64,000 bases of DNA. Origin: Leptospira montravelensis. Lineage in GTDB: Bacteria; Spirochaetota; Leptospiria; Leptospirales; Leptospiraceae. The position numbers and the translations under genes were made by a program. Below are positions 35,596 to 45,184 of the stretch, one piece after another (the stretch's first letter is position 1; every line of letters begins with the position of its first letter). The stretch lies in contig NZ_RQFO01000014.1 in the NCBI RefSeq assembly GCF_004770045.1, positions 186,001 to 250,000 on the forward strand, written 5' to 3'. Under the pieces are notes generated by a model, which was not told the DNA's origin, ran no database searches, and was given only the letters and a program-made list of their open reading frames with translations.

Positions 35596-37983
35596 TTATT
35601 GTTTGGATCCCACCCGCTCTGGAATGGAAACAAATACTAATTGTTCACCATTCCAATCGGCGCGGTAGCTACCTTCACCAATGGTTCCCGATAATATTTC
35701 CTTTGCCAAAGGCCGATTGACAATTCGGTTGAACACACTTCCGAGAGGTCTTGCTCCAAATTTGGGATCAAATCCTTGTTCACGTAAAATATGTTCGGTG
35801 CTTTCCGAAAGTTCCACAAAGATACCTTTTACCTTTAGACGTTCGTTCAATTGACGAACCTGTTTCTCGATTAATTTCTCCATAATGGAAGAATCTAACG
35901 AATGGTAGGTTAGGATTGCATCCAAACGTCCCAAAACTTCTGGTTTGAAATCTGCTTCAATATTTTTTGAATTTGTAGTCAATATCAGAATGGTATTCTT
36001 AAAATTGATTGTTCTACCTTTGTTATCAGTTAATCGACCTTCATCCAAAATTTGAAGTAGGATATCCGAAAAATCGGGATGAGCCTTCTCCACTTCATCA
36101 AAAAGAACCACAGAATAAGGTTTTCTTCGGATGGCTTCGGTAAGAATCCCACCTTCATCATACCCTACATAACCTGCAGGTGCTCCAATCAGTTTTGCCA
36201 CTGAATGTTTTTCAGAATATTCACTAAGATCCAGACGAACCAAATTGGATTCTTGATCGAATAAGTATTTGGCAATGGCCTTAGCAGTTTCTGTTTTTCC
36301 TACACCAGTTGGTCCTTTGAGTAAAAAGGATCCAAGCGGTCTTGATTCTGAAGAAATACCTGCATAGGATGTGAGAAGCGTATCCGCAATTTCACGAATC
36401 GACTCTTTCTGTCCATAAACTACAGTATTTAGATCTTCTTCTAGATGAAGTAGATTGTCTTGTTTGGTTTTAAGAATTTTCTCCACAGGAATACCAGTTT
36501 GTCTGGAAATAACGGCCGCTATATGATTCCTTTCGAGAATCCAACTGTTTTGAAAAGTGCTTAGTTCTTTTTCCAATTCAGGAAGAACTGCATATTTCAA
36601 ACGAGAAGCCTCTGTATAATCGGCTCTTTGTTGAGCTGCATCCAAATCAAACTTCACTCGATCAATTTTGTTTTTAATCGAAGCAATTTGTTTCAATGAG
36701 TTAACTTCTTTTTCCCAAACCAATTTTCCTTCTTGGAATTTTTTTTCTAAAACCTCGATTTCCTTTAGAATCTCTTCGTTTTTCTTTTCTACTTGCGCAA
36801 AGATTTTTTTGGAACGAATTTCACTTTCCAACTCTACAAGTTCTGTAGGCATTGCTTCGGCAGAAAGTTTTAATGCAGATGCCGCTTCATCAACCAAATC
36901 AATCGCTTTATCCGGTAAAAACTTATCGGTGATGTATTGGTCTGATAAAAGTACAGATGCATAAATTGCTTCATCAGAAATTTTAATTCCATGATGGATT
37001 TCATGTTTATCACGAATCCCCATAAGGATTTCGATTGCATCTTCCTTACTTGGTTCATTGACAGGAACTGCACGGAATCTTCTTTCTAAAGCTTGGTCAC
37101 CCAAAATATATTTTTGAAATTCATCCTGAGTTGTGGCTCCAATACAATGTAATTCCCCACGAGCCAATGCAGGTTTCAAAAGATTGGCAGCATCCATAGC
37201 GCCATCAGTTTTACCTGCACCCACCAATTGATGGATCTCATCGATGAAAAGAATCGCTTCACCTGCTTGCCCTTTGATATAACGAAGTAATGCTGTTAAC
37301 TTTTCTTCGAACTCACCTCTGTATTTAGTTCCGGCCATGAGTTGACCCATATCCAAAGAGTAAATGGTTTTTCCTTTTAAAACATCTGGAACACGTCCTT
37401 TTACAATTTGTTCGGCAAGACCTTCCACAATGGCAGTTTTACCAACTCCCGCACTACCAACTAACACTGGATTATTCTTTGACCTACGCCCAAGAATTTC
37501 CATCACAGAACGAATTTCTTTACTCCTGCCAATGACCGGATCTAGTTTCCCTTCCCGGGCTAGGTCATTCAAATTCACAAGAAAGTTGGGAACTTCTTCA
37601 TCCGTTTCTTTTACTTGCAAGTCTTCATAATTGATTTTTAGCTCAGGCAAGATTTGCGGTAGAAACTTTAAGAAGTCTGCCTCTTTCAACTCTTCCCTAC
37701 CATTTTCGGCCGCGCGAGAAGAAGCCATAGTGAACCACTGCGCCAACTTGGGTGAAGTTCGAAGTGAATCAAAAGGAATCTCACCAGAAGCCCTTGCTTG
37801 TTTTTTCAGAAATTCATCTACTGTCGATTTATACTTAATTAATGATTTTCCAGAAACCGAAGTTGGTAGAGTCATAAACCCCCAAACCAAATGGTAAGGA
37901 GTGATTTCTGTATTTTGTCTCCTCATCGCTTCTGTTTGCGCAATGTCCAAAGCTCCCTGGACGTTCGAATCATACTGTTTCAT
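35596..37983 (-). CDS. clpB: ClpB-type AAA+ disaggregase
   Basis: A 795-residue protein-disaggregating ATPase. Order: N-terminal Clp repeat domain (1-115, [30 protein letters not shown]), first AAA+ domain with Walker [10 protein letters not shown] (176-184), a coiled-coil middle domain (about 380-480), and second AAA+ domain with Walker [10 protein letters not shown] (557-565), then sensor residues ([13 protein letters not shown]). The middle domain marks ClpB rather than ClpA/ClpC, and no P-element for ClpP binding is evident. It is shorter than the common 860 residues, mainly in the middle domain. A CIRCE-like operator lies upstream and a terminator downstream. Confidence 0.9.
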   Translation of the reverse strand: MKQYDSNVQGALDIAQTEAMRRQNTEITPYHLVWGFMTLPTSVSGKSLIKYKSTVDEFLKKQARASGEIPFDSLRTSPKLAQWFTMASSRAAENGREELKEADFLKFLPQILPELKINYEDLQVKETDEEVPNFLVNLNDLAREGKLDPVIGRSKEIRSVMEILGRRSKNNPVLVGSAGVGKTAIVEGLAEQIVKGRVPDVLKGKTIYSLDMGQLMAGTKYRGEFEEKLTALLRYIKGQAGEAILFIDEIHQLVGAGKTDGAMDAANLLKPALARGELHCIGATTQDEFQKYILGDQALERRFRAVPVNEPSKEDAIEILMGIRDKHEIHHGIKISDEAIYASVLLSDQYITDKFLPDKAIDLVDEAASALKLSAEAMPTELVELESEIRSKKIFAQVEKKNEEILKEIEVLEKKFQEGKLVWEKEVNSLKQIASIKNKIDRVKFDLDAAQQRADYTEASRLKYAVLPELEKELSTFQNSWILERNHIAAVISRQTGIPVEKILKTKQDNLLHLEEDLNTVVYGQKESIREIADTLLTSYAGISSESRPLGSFLLKGPTGVGKTETAKAIAKYLFDQESNLVRLDLSEYSEKHSVAKLIGAPAGYVGYDEGGILTEAIRRKPYSVVLFDEVEKAHPDFSDILLQILDEGRLTDNKGRTINFKNTILILTTNSKNIEADFKPEVLGRLDAILTYHSLDSSIMEKLIEKQVRQLNERLKVKGIFVELSESTEHILREQGFDPKFGARPLGSVFNRIVNRPLAKEILSGTIGEGSYRADWNGEQLVFVSIPERVGSKQ

Positions 37984-37998
37984 AGTGTTTCGCCTCTT

Positions 37999-38025
37999 TT
38001 AGCACTCTAATGGTTAGACTGCCAA
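37999..38025. promoter_or_regulatory. CIRCE-like element (HrcA operator) upstream of clpB
   Basis: TTAGCACTC (37999-38007), nine nt, then GACTGCCAA (38017-38025). The CIRCE consensus is TTAGCACTC-N9-GAGTGCTAA: the left arm is perfect and the right arm differs at two of nine bases. It lies 16 nt before the clpB start codon, over the likely start of transcription. On the minus strand a TTAAAA-17-TAGAAT promoter (38053-38025) ends in it. Confidence 0.75.
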
Positions 38026-38194
38026 TTCTACGTTCTTCTAACAAGTTTTTTAAGGAAATTCACTTTATCTGTCTAAAACTCGTCCTATTATAGTACAAAT
38101 GTTTCGCATTCGCCTTTCTTTTTTTGAATTTTTGGTGGAACCTCGCCTGTGTTACAGAACCAGCCTGAGAGAAAACAGATCAAAAAAGAAAACA

Positions 38195-40135
38195 ATGTTC
38201 TCTTTGAAATCTGCCCTAGGACTCCTCCTTCTTGGATTTGGTCTTTCTCTCCATTCTCCTCTCCAGGCCTTCCCTCTATCAATTGAAGAATCCAATAACT
38301 ACCGAGACATTGGTAAATACTTTGAATATGTAATTGTTCCCGAAAGCGAGTCTAGTTTGGACAAAATTTTGAGAGAAGATACAATTTGGAGACCCAATCC
38401 CAAAGCTACTATCTCTTTTCCCCGAGTGAAAAATCCCTTATGGATTCGCATCACACTGATCCACTATGGAAACTTGCCCCATACATTTTTTTTACATTTC
38501 TCGAGCCCCGTAGTCGATGTCTTCGAACTACATTCCCAGGTAAAAGGGAAATGGGTCACACAAGTTTCCGGTGAACAAGTTCTCCAAAGAAACAAACCAA
38601 TTTATTCCCATATCCCTGCATTTCCAATTACGCTTTCTCCTGATGAAACAAGAACAATCTATGTGAAAATAAACTCAGCAAATCCAATCTTTAACTTTGT
38701 TTCCATTTATAACTCGAGAAGTTTTATAGCCTTTTCTAAAAAACAAGATATATTCTTTGCTGCTTATTTTGGCGCAGGGTTTATGATGTTTTTGTTTAGT
38801 TTATTCCTAGCAAATACATTACGATATAGAAAGTTTTTCTATTACTTCTTCTACTTGGCGACTGTACTTTTGATCAATTTTTTTTCGACCGGGTTTATAC
38901 AGTATGTAGAAATCGGAAATTCTCATACTTGGAAAAATTATCTTTTCCCAATTACTATTTATCTGACATCCGTATTTGGATTATTATTCACAATAGAATT
39001 TCTCGAAACAGATAAAAATTTTCCGAAAGCTACTAAACTAACAAGAGGATTTATTTTTCTGTTTATATCTTTAATTTTTTCAATGTTCTTTTTAGAATTA
39101 AGGAATTTCATTCAACTAGGAGTAACAATTGTTATCATTCCTATTTTGTTAGCCTTATCAATCTCTATGATGGCATTTTTCAAAAGTAAGAAAAAATTAG
39201 AGGTGATACTATTTTTATTCGCCTTTGGCTCCATTCTCATTGGTGCTGCTTTAAATTCATTAACGGTGCAAGGTCTTATTCGGCCAATGCATATATCCTC
39301 TTATTCCCTGCCATTAGGTTCTGCCGTAGAAGTATTTTTCTTATCAATGGCATTAGTTTTGAAAGTATCAGATTACAGAAAAGCTACGGAAGAAAAACAA
39401 GAAATTGATTTACAAATGAAAATCGCACAAAAATTGCAGAACGGTCTTCTTCCTCAAAAAAGAACTCATGCAAATGGATATGCTTTAGGATTTCGGTATT
39501 CACCTGCTTCGGATATAGGTGGAGACTTTGTACAAATCATTGTAAAGGAGAATGAAATTGGATTATTTTTATGTGATGTATCTGGTCATGGAATACCTGC
39601 GGCTATGATTGCTTCGATGGCGAAAGTTTCCTTACAATTTTGGGATGATTCTTTAGATAAACCTGCTTATGCAGCAGCAAGAATTCGGTTGTCCTTACTC
39701 AGTTCTCTTTCTGGTCATTTTTTAAGTGCCTTCTTTGTTTACATCAACCCAAAAGAAAAAATCCTGAAAATTGCAAATGCCGGACACCATCCAATGGTAT
39801 ATTTAGATCGAAAGGGAAATTTAGAACACATCACTAGTTCTGGAAGGGCAATTAATGAATACGTTGAATCACAAATCATCGAAAAAACACTTCCTCTTCC
39901 CGAATCAGGAACTTTAGTATTATATACAGATGGCGTAATAGAAGCAAGGAATGCCACAACTGGAGAACTTTTCGGTGAGGAAAGATTTTTCAATCTTCTA
40001 CAAAATTTAAGAGACCAGACTCCTCAAACTATTTGCGATCAAGTAATCACTGAAGTAGAAAAATTTCAGAAATCAAAAAGATCCGATGACGATATTACAA
40101 TATTAGCAATTTCTTTAGAAAAAGAATTTAAATAG
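38195..40135 (+). CDS. 7TM (DISM)-SpoIIE protein phosphatase
   Basis: A transmembrane receptor phosphatase of about 646 residues. After a signal peptide (LKSALGLLLLGFGLSLHSPLQAFPL) comes an extracytoplasmic 7TMR-DISM-type sensor (about 30-160, LWIRITLIHYGNLPHTFFLHF), seven membrane helices (about 190-390), then a PP2C/SpoIIE phosphatase domain with SDIGGDFVQI, CDVSGHGIPAAMIA and YTDGVIEARN; metal-binding Asp residues are present. It should dephosphorylate a partner such as a STAS anti-anti-sigma factor. Start at 38195 is chosen for the signal peptide; an ATG at 38099 in frame (after a TATAGT box) is an alternative. Confidence 0.85.
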   Translation: MFSLKSALGLLLLGFGLSLHSPLQAFPLSIEESNNYRDIGKYFEYVIVPESESSLDKILREDTIWRPNPKATISFPRVKNPLWIRITLIHYGNLPHTFFLHFSSPVVDVFELHSQVKGKWVTQVSGEQVLQRNKPIYSHIPAFPITLSPDETRTIYVKINSANPIFNFVSIYNSRSFIAFSKKQDIFFAAYFGAGFMMFLFSLFLANTLRYRKFFYYFFYLATVLLINFFSTGFIQYVEIGNSHTWKNYLFPITIYLTSVFGLLFTIEFLETDKNFPKATKLTRGFIFLFISLIFSMFFLELRNFIQLGVTIVIIPILLALSISMMAFFKSKKKLEVILFLFAFGSILIGAALNSLTVQGLIRPMHISSYSLPLGSAVEVFFLSMALVLKVSDYRKATEEKQEIDLQMKIAQKLQNGLLPQKRTHANGYALGFRYSPASDIGGDFVQIIVKENEIGLFLCDVSGHGIPAAMIASMAKVSLQFWDDSLDKPAYAAARIRLSLLSSLSGHFLSAFFVYINPKEKILKIANAGHHPMVYLDRKGNLEHITSSGRAINEYVESQIIEKTLPLPESGTLVLYTDGVIEARNATTGELFGEERFFNLLQNLRDQTPQTICDQVITEVEKFQKSKRSDDDITILAISLEKEFK

Positions 40136-42302
40136 ATATCCAGTGAATTATTTTTTGCTGCAATTCATTTGGGTAAAACGGTTTAGAAATAAAATCGTTC
40201 ATCCCGACTTTGTGGATTTTTTCCTGAGTTTCCAATTGTGCGGAAGCGGTTAAGGCAATAATCGGAATATTTGACCAAAGAGAATTTTCTCTAATGCGTT
40301 TTGTTGCGGTATAACCATCCATATTCGGCATATGTAAATCCATTAATATCAAATCAAACTTTTCATTGATTAATTTGCTTAATACCTCTTCTCCATTCGA
40401 GGCCTCAACACATTCAATGCCCCATCGTTTTAAAAACCGAATAACAATGGATCGGTTGATTTCAATATCATCGGCAATAAGGATTTTTTTTCCTATTAAA
40501 CCAGATGAGTCTTTTGATAATTGATTTTTACTAACGGAACTTGTTTTGCCAATTTTACAAGGGAAAGTAAAAGAAAATTTGGACCCCTTACCTAATTCCG
40601 ATTGTAATTCCAAGTTACCTTTCATTAGTTCCGCAAGACCTTTTGAAATGGCAAGGCCAAGCCCAGAACCACCATACCTTCTAGTTGTGTCTCCACTTGC
40701 TTGTGTGAATTTCTCAAAAACAAATTTAAGTTTGTCTTGGTTAATACCAATGCCAGTATCTTCCACCTCAAATCGTATGACAACTTCCTCAAGAGACTTT
40801 GAAACTAAATTAACACGCAGACTGATTTGACCTTCTTTTGTAAACTTTACAGCATTTGATAAAAGATTATTAAGCACCTGTAACAAACGTGTGGGATCAA
40901 AACAAATATATTCGGGCAAATTTGAATCAATCTCAGTCTTAAAGTTCAAAAGTTTTTCTTTTGCTTTCATCTCAAAAGAAGAAGAAACTGAACTAATAAA
41001 TTCTTTTAGGCTAAAATCCACCTCCTCTATGATAATCATTCTTTCTTCAATTTTATTAAAATCTAAAATATCATTGATCAAGGTAAGAAGTGTTTCACTC
41101 GAAAACCGTAAGTTTTTCAAATAATCGATTTGTTCTGGTTTAGGATTATCTTCCATAAGCCAGAGTGATAAACCGATCACTGCATTTAATGGAGTCCTTA
41201 GTTCGTGGCTCATATTAGAAAGAAACTCCGACTTAGCTCGGTTAGCTTCCTCTGCCCGAATTCGCGAACCAATAAGTTCTCTTTCATATAAAACCATTTG
41301 GGAAATATCCAGACTAACAGAACGAGACCGGATCATCTCATTATTTTTTCCATAAATGGCAGTAGCAGATACATTTAAAAACAATGAGCTTCCGTCTTTA
41401 CGGATCACTTCGAATCGCAAATTGTCAACTTGTCCCGTTTTCTTAAACAATGGAAATTGACTTTCAAAGGTATCCTTACTTTCCTTTGTTAAAAGATCTG
41501 ACCACTTAATTTTTCCAAGTAATTCGTCTTCCGAATATCCGAGCCAATCTTGTTCTGTTTTATTAATTTTAACAAAATAACCATCCTTATCTAAACTATG
41601 AAATCCAACAGGTGAATTCTGATACAAATCGTCTATTTCAAACAGACGATCTTTTATTAAATCCTTCTCAAGTATGATTTGAGCATTTTTCTTTAATACA
41701 AAAATCATCCATACGATAAATATAGATAAAACAAAAAACAAACCACCGGATATCGTAATTAAACGAATTATGTATTTTCGACTATTTTCCTTTTCAAAGT
41801 TTTCCTTTTCCGATTTCTTTTTTAAAAGGGCTTGCACTTCATCACGAAAAATATCCATTCTTCTTTTGCTTTCGATAAATTCATTTAGTTGAGGCCGTTT
41901 GGAAGGATAGTTTTCAATAAAATTTTGAATCCACTCTAATTTTAATTGTTTAGCTCGAATAATTGATTTTAGTTCTGTCTGATATAACGGCTCACATTGG
42001 TTACTGAGGAATTTTTCCGCTGTAGACATTTGAACCAAAGATTTTCGGTATGGATCTAAAAAATTCGGGTCACCGCCAGTGAGTAGATAACCGCGAACAC
42101 CTGTCTCTGCATCTTTCAAAAAAGATGCATAATCGTTTAATATGGAATTCCAATGAGTTTTCTTTTCAAAATTAATTCGGTCCATTCGACTTTCATATAT
42201 TTGATAAAAGAAAAAAAAGGATGAGAAAAATAATAATCCCAGAAGTCCCCATAGGAATCCTAAATAAAAAGACTCGAAGTGCTTTCTCAGAAAGTATTTC
42301 AT
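40128..42302 (-). CDS. CHASE3-PAS-HisKA-HATPase-REC hybrid kinase
   Basis: A 724-residue membrane sensor kinase. Two membrane helices (about 13-33 and 181-201) bracket a CHASE3-like periplasmic domain (SFLKDAETGVRGYLLTGGDPNFLDPYRKSL). Then PAS (about 226-345), HisKA with FLSNMSHELRTPLNAVIG (phospho-His), HATPase (VEDTGIGINQDKLKFVFEKF and RYGGSGLGLAIS), and a C-terminal receiver with the acceptor Asp in LILMDLHMPNMDGYTA. Its 3' end overlaps that of the SpoIIE gene by 8 bp, convergent. It could feed a phosphotransfer protein elsewhere. Confidence 0.9.
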   Translation of the reverse strand: MKYFLRKHFESFYLGFLWGLLGLLFFSSFFFFYQIYESRMDRINFEKKTHWNSILNDYASFLKDAETGVRGYLLTGGDPNFLDPYRKSLVQMSTAEKFLSNQCEPLYQTELKSIIRAKQLKLEWIQNFIENYPSKRPQLNEFIESKRRMDIFRDEVQALLKKKSEKENFEKENSRKYIIRLITISGGLFFVLSIFIVWMIFVLKKNAQIILEKDLIKDRLFEIDDLYQNSPVGFHSLDKDGYFVKINKTEQDWLGYSEDELLGKIKWSDLLTKESKDTFESQFPLFKKTGQVDNLRFEVIRKDGSSLFLNVSATAIYGKNNEMIRSRSVSLDISQMVLYERELIGSRIRAEEANRAKSEFLSNMSHELRTPLNAVIGLSLWLMEDNPKPEQIDYLKNLRFSSETLLTLINDILDFNKIEERMIIIEEVDFSLKEFISSVSSSFEMKAKEKLLNFKTEIDSNLPEYICFDPTRLLQVLNNLLSNAVKFTKEGQISLRVNLVSKSLEEVVIRFEVEDTGIGINQDKLKFVFEKFTQASGDTTRRYGGSGLGLAISKGLAELMKGNLELQSELGKGSKFSFTFPCKIGKTSSVSKNQLSKDSSGLIGKKILIADDIEINRSIVIRFLKRWGIECVEASNGEEVLSKLINEKFDLILMDLHMPNMDGYTATKRIRENSLWSNIPIIALTASAQLETQEKIHKVGMNDFISKPFYPNELQQKIIHWISI

Positions 42303-42345
42303 GGAACCGTTTTAAATAATATGTCAATATTTATTTGTCAATTGA

Positions 42346-44271
42346 TTAAAGCATTGCCTTCCATGCAGGAAAATATAAATCAAACTCCGTTCCTATATCT
42401 AATTTAGAGTTTACGAGAATAGTTCCACCCATCTTTACCATGATTCCATAAATGATGGGTAAACCTAAACCCGTCCCCTTTCCACCTTTTGTTGTAAAAA
42501 AAGGATCAAAAATTTTCTCAATAATCTCGGGAGGTATTCCCGAACCATTATCAGCAAAACCTAACTTCCAGTATTCGGTATTTTTCATAAATCCAACATG
42601 AAGTAATTCCGATTTTTCATACAAAACCTTTGAAAGTGAAATAGTAATTTTAGGGTTTGGAGTATCTTGCAATGCAAAGACTGCATTTTCATATAAATTT
42701 GATAGAATCTGAAAAATTTGAATTGGATCTGCATTCACATAAGCAGCTTCATTTCCTAAATCGGTAAACAATGTGATTTGATTTGATGAAACACTTCTAA
42801 CTTCTTTCAAAACCTGCAACAAATGTTCTCGTAAGTCCAATTGTTTAGAAATAGAATTATCAATTTTCGAATATGTTAATATCTGTTGGATTAAATTTTT
42901 GGCCCTATCCAAAGACTTGGAAATTCCTTCAATCGCAGGTAATGATTTTTGAATCGATTCGTTTGTTTCAGTTTTGGACCATTCAGAATTCAAATAGGAA
43001 ACATAAGCCATCATAGGGGTGAGGAGATTATTAAAGTCATGTGCAATCCCACCAGCAAAAGTACCAAGTGCTTCTAATTTTTGGGATTGAGCGTAAGCAC
43101 GCTCCAATACAATTTTCTCTGTAATATCTTTTGCTTCGAGTACAATGTATAAAATTTTTCCAGATGGATCTGTAAGAGAATAAAAATCACAATCAAAATA
43201 TTTTTCTCTACCATCTAACAAACTATATCTAACAAACACTTCGAAACTTTGATTTTTTAATGCAAGTTTCATCCCATATGTTAATTTCTTTATTGATTCT
43301 TCATCTGAATTAGAAAAAATAGAACGTATTAATTCCAAACCCTGTATATCAGTTTCATCCCTTTCAAATGACAATACGGCCATACGATTCATACGAATCA
43401 CGTGACCTTGTAAATCTAATAGAAAAATTGCTTGTGAAGAATTATTAAAAATTCCTTTAAATAACTGTTCGTTGAGCTGAATAGAATGTTCTAGTTCAGA
43501 AAGATCTGATATGTCGTGTATCGTTCCGAAAATACGAAACCTAGAATCCTCAAACCGTTCTGCTTCCAACCATAAATTGACTTTTTTTCTACCACTTTTA
43601 GTATTCAAAGTAACAATCATCTCTTTCGAATGATTGTCTTTTAAAAGGTCTTCCCATACTACTTTGATATGATCATATTCTGATTGGTCCAAAAGCGACC
43701 ATACCTTCTCCATTAGTGGAATTTCTCCAAAATCAAATCCCAAAATTCGATATAACTCTAAAGACCATAAAGTGTTTTTTTCTGGGAAAATCACTTCGAA
43801 GTGACCGAGATGAGAAATCTTCTGCGATCGAGTTAATAATTCTTCGCCATGTACCAACATATCCCAAGCTTTTTTTTGAGAAACTTTCAATCGGTAGGCT
43901 TCCAACTCACGATTCACAACAAACGGAAGTTTGATGATAGAGGATTTTGGTAAAAATTCTGAAGCTCCCAAATTAAGAAATTCGGAGGCTGAATCTTCAG
44001 GAAGAAACTCTGTGACTAAAATTACAGGTAAGTCAGGATTAATTTCTTTAACTCTAGTGATAACATAACGCCCATCAAAATCGGGAAGGTAAAAGTCTGA
44101 TATGACGATATCCCAAGATTCATCAGACATTTTTTGTTCAAACTCCGCTTTCCATTCTGCCCTTTCTGGAAAAATAGAAAAACCAAAATTTTGAAGTACT
44201 GAAACAATCGCTTTGTAAGAGGCAAGTGAATCTTCAACAATCAAAACATTAAGTTTTTTTTGAATGTCCAT
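42346..44271 (-). CDS. REC-PAS-PAS-HisKA-HATPase sensor kinase
   Basis: A 641-residue soluble kinase that begins with a receiver ([15 protein letters not shown]; acceptor Asp in [14 protein letters not shown]), followed by two PAS-type domains (about 145-265 and 265-395, the second [25 protein letters not shown]). HisKA is in [27 protein letters not shown], with the G-x-A-H-D-F-N-N-L form of H-box, and HATPase ends with [35 protein letters not shown]. It follows the patatin gene with 9 nt between, so the two may be co-transcribed. Confidence 0.9.
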   Translation of the reverse strand: MDIQKKLNVLIVEDSLASYKAIVSVLQNFGFSIFPERAEWKAEFEQKMSDESWDIVISDFYLPDFDGRYVITRVKEINPDLPVILVTEFLPEDSASEFLNLGASEFLPKSSIIKLPFVVNRELEAYRLKVSQKKAWDMLVHGEELLTRSQKISHLGHFEVIFPEKNTLWSLELYRILGFDFGEIPLMEKVWSLLDQSEYDHIKVVWEDLLKDNHSKEMIVTLNTKSGRKKVNLWLEAERFEDSRFRIFGTIHDISDLSELEHSIQLNEQLFKGIFNNSSQAIFLLDLQGHVIRMNRMAVLSFERDETDIQGLELIRSIFSNSDEESIKKLTYGMKLALKNQSFEVFVRYSLLDGREKYFDCDFYSLTDPSGKILYIVLEAKDITEKIVLERAYAQSQKLEALGTFAGGIAHDFNNLLTPMMAYVSYLNSEWSKTETNESIQKSLPAIEGISKSLDRAKNLIQQILTYSKIDNSISKQLDLREHLLQVLKEVRSVSSNQITLFTDLGNEAAYVNADPIQIFQILSNLYENAVFALQDTPNPKITISLSKVLYEKSELLHVGFMKNTEYWKLGFADNGSGIPPEIIEKIFDPFFTTKGGKGTGLGLPIIYGIMVKMGGTILVNSKLDIGTEFDLYFPAWKAML

Positions 44272-44280
44272 AGGATTTTA

Positions 44281-45147
44281 CTACTGATTTAAAAAACCAA
44301 AGATTGGTAATTCTAAATTTCCCAAAATTTCTGCCTTATGTCGATACGCAGTCCCTCGCCCTTCCGCAAGGGCAAACTTCCCTTTCGAAAAATCATTGGG
44401 AGATAAATAAGGTGTATTTGTTTCTAATCGAATTAGTTTTTTACCTTTTTCCCTGGCTAACAAAGATTTTAAATCTTCTGATTCTGTTTCAATAATTTGG
44501 ACAGAAGCATCTAACGCTCGTTTCATAGTATTTTTACTAAGTGGTCTATGATTGTTAATCTGGTGGATCACAATTCTATCAATACTAGGGTCTAAAATTA
44601 GTTCTTTGATTGGTTCACCATCACCAATGCCACCATCCAAAAACTCCTGCCCTTGGAATTCTTGCACTTCATATAGAAAAGGAAATGCAATAGATGCCAT
44701 CACTGCATCCAGAACGTTCCCTTCGGTAATTAATTCTCTTTTGTTTTTAGAAAGATTTGATACAGCAATACCTAGTTTAATTGGCAAGTCAGAGAACTTC
44801 TTATTTCCAAGATAAGGATATAAAATTTCACGAGTGGCTTTACCGGTTAACACCCCACTATAGCCATTTAACCCTTTTTTAAATAAACGGCCAAGCATCG
44901 TCAAAGAATTGCCTTCCCAAAAATCCTTTTTTTTAAGTCCCAAAACAAGTGATTCAAAATCTACCATCTCACGTCCCGTGGCATATAAAGCACCGATCAT
45001 AGCACCGGAACTGGAACCTGTAACGATAGCAGGCTTAAATCCAATTTCTTGTAACCCACGCACAAAACCAGTGTGCGCAAAAAATCCAAAAAAGGCAGAT
45101 TTTAAACAGAGGGCAGAATACTTTTTAGGGAAGAAAAGTTCAATCAT
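44281..45147 (-). CDS. Patatin-like phospholipase (RssA type)
   Basis: A 288-residue esterase of the bacterial patatin family. The nucleophile motif GSSSG (44-48, Ser46) and the second dyad residue in DGG (Asp171, EFLDGGIGDGEP) are clear. The usual glycine-rich oxyanion loop (GGGARG) is replaced by SAFFGFFAHTGFVRGL, so the oxyanion hole differs from the standard one; the LRGLxxxGFxPxxVTGSSSG spacing is kept. Likely acts on lipid acyl esters at the membrane. The same strand carries the kinase gene downstream (9 nt). Confidence 0.8.
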   Translation of the reverse strand: MIELFFPKKYSALCLKSAFFGFFAHTGFVRGLQEIGFKPAIVTGSSSGAMIGALYATGREMVDFESLVLGLKKKDFWEGNSLTMLGRLFKKGLNGYSGVLTGKATREILYPYLGNKKFSDLPIKLGIAVSNLSKNKRELITEGNVLDAVMASIAFPFLYEVQEFQGQEFLDGGIGDGEPIKELILDPSIDRIVIHQINNHRPLSKNTMKRALDASVQIIETESEDLKSLLAREKGKKLIRLETNTPYLSPNDFSKGKFALAEGRGTAYRHKAEILGNLELPIFGFLNQ

Positions 45148-45184
45148 AAGCTTTTGCTAAGTTTAGCTACCTGTGATTACTATG

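Noticed and set aside
35520..35633. N-terminal extension of the aldo/keto reductase
   Set aside because: It would pass through the clpB terminator hairpin and carries no conserved residues.
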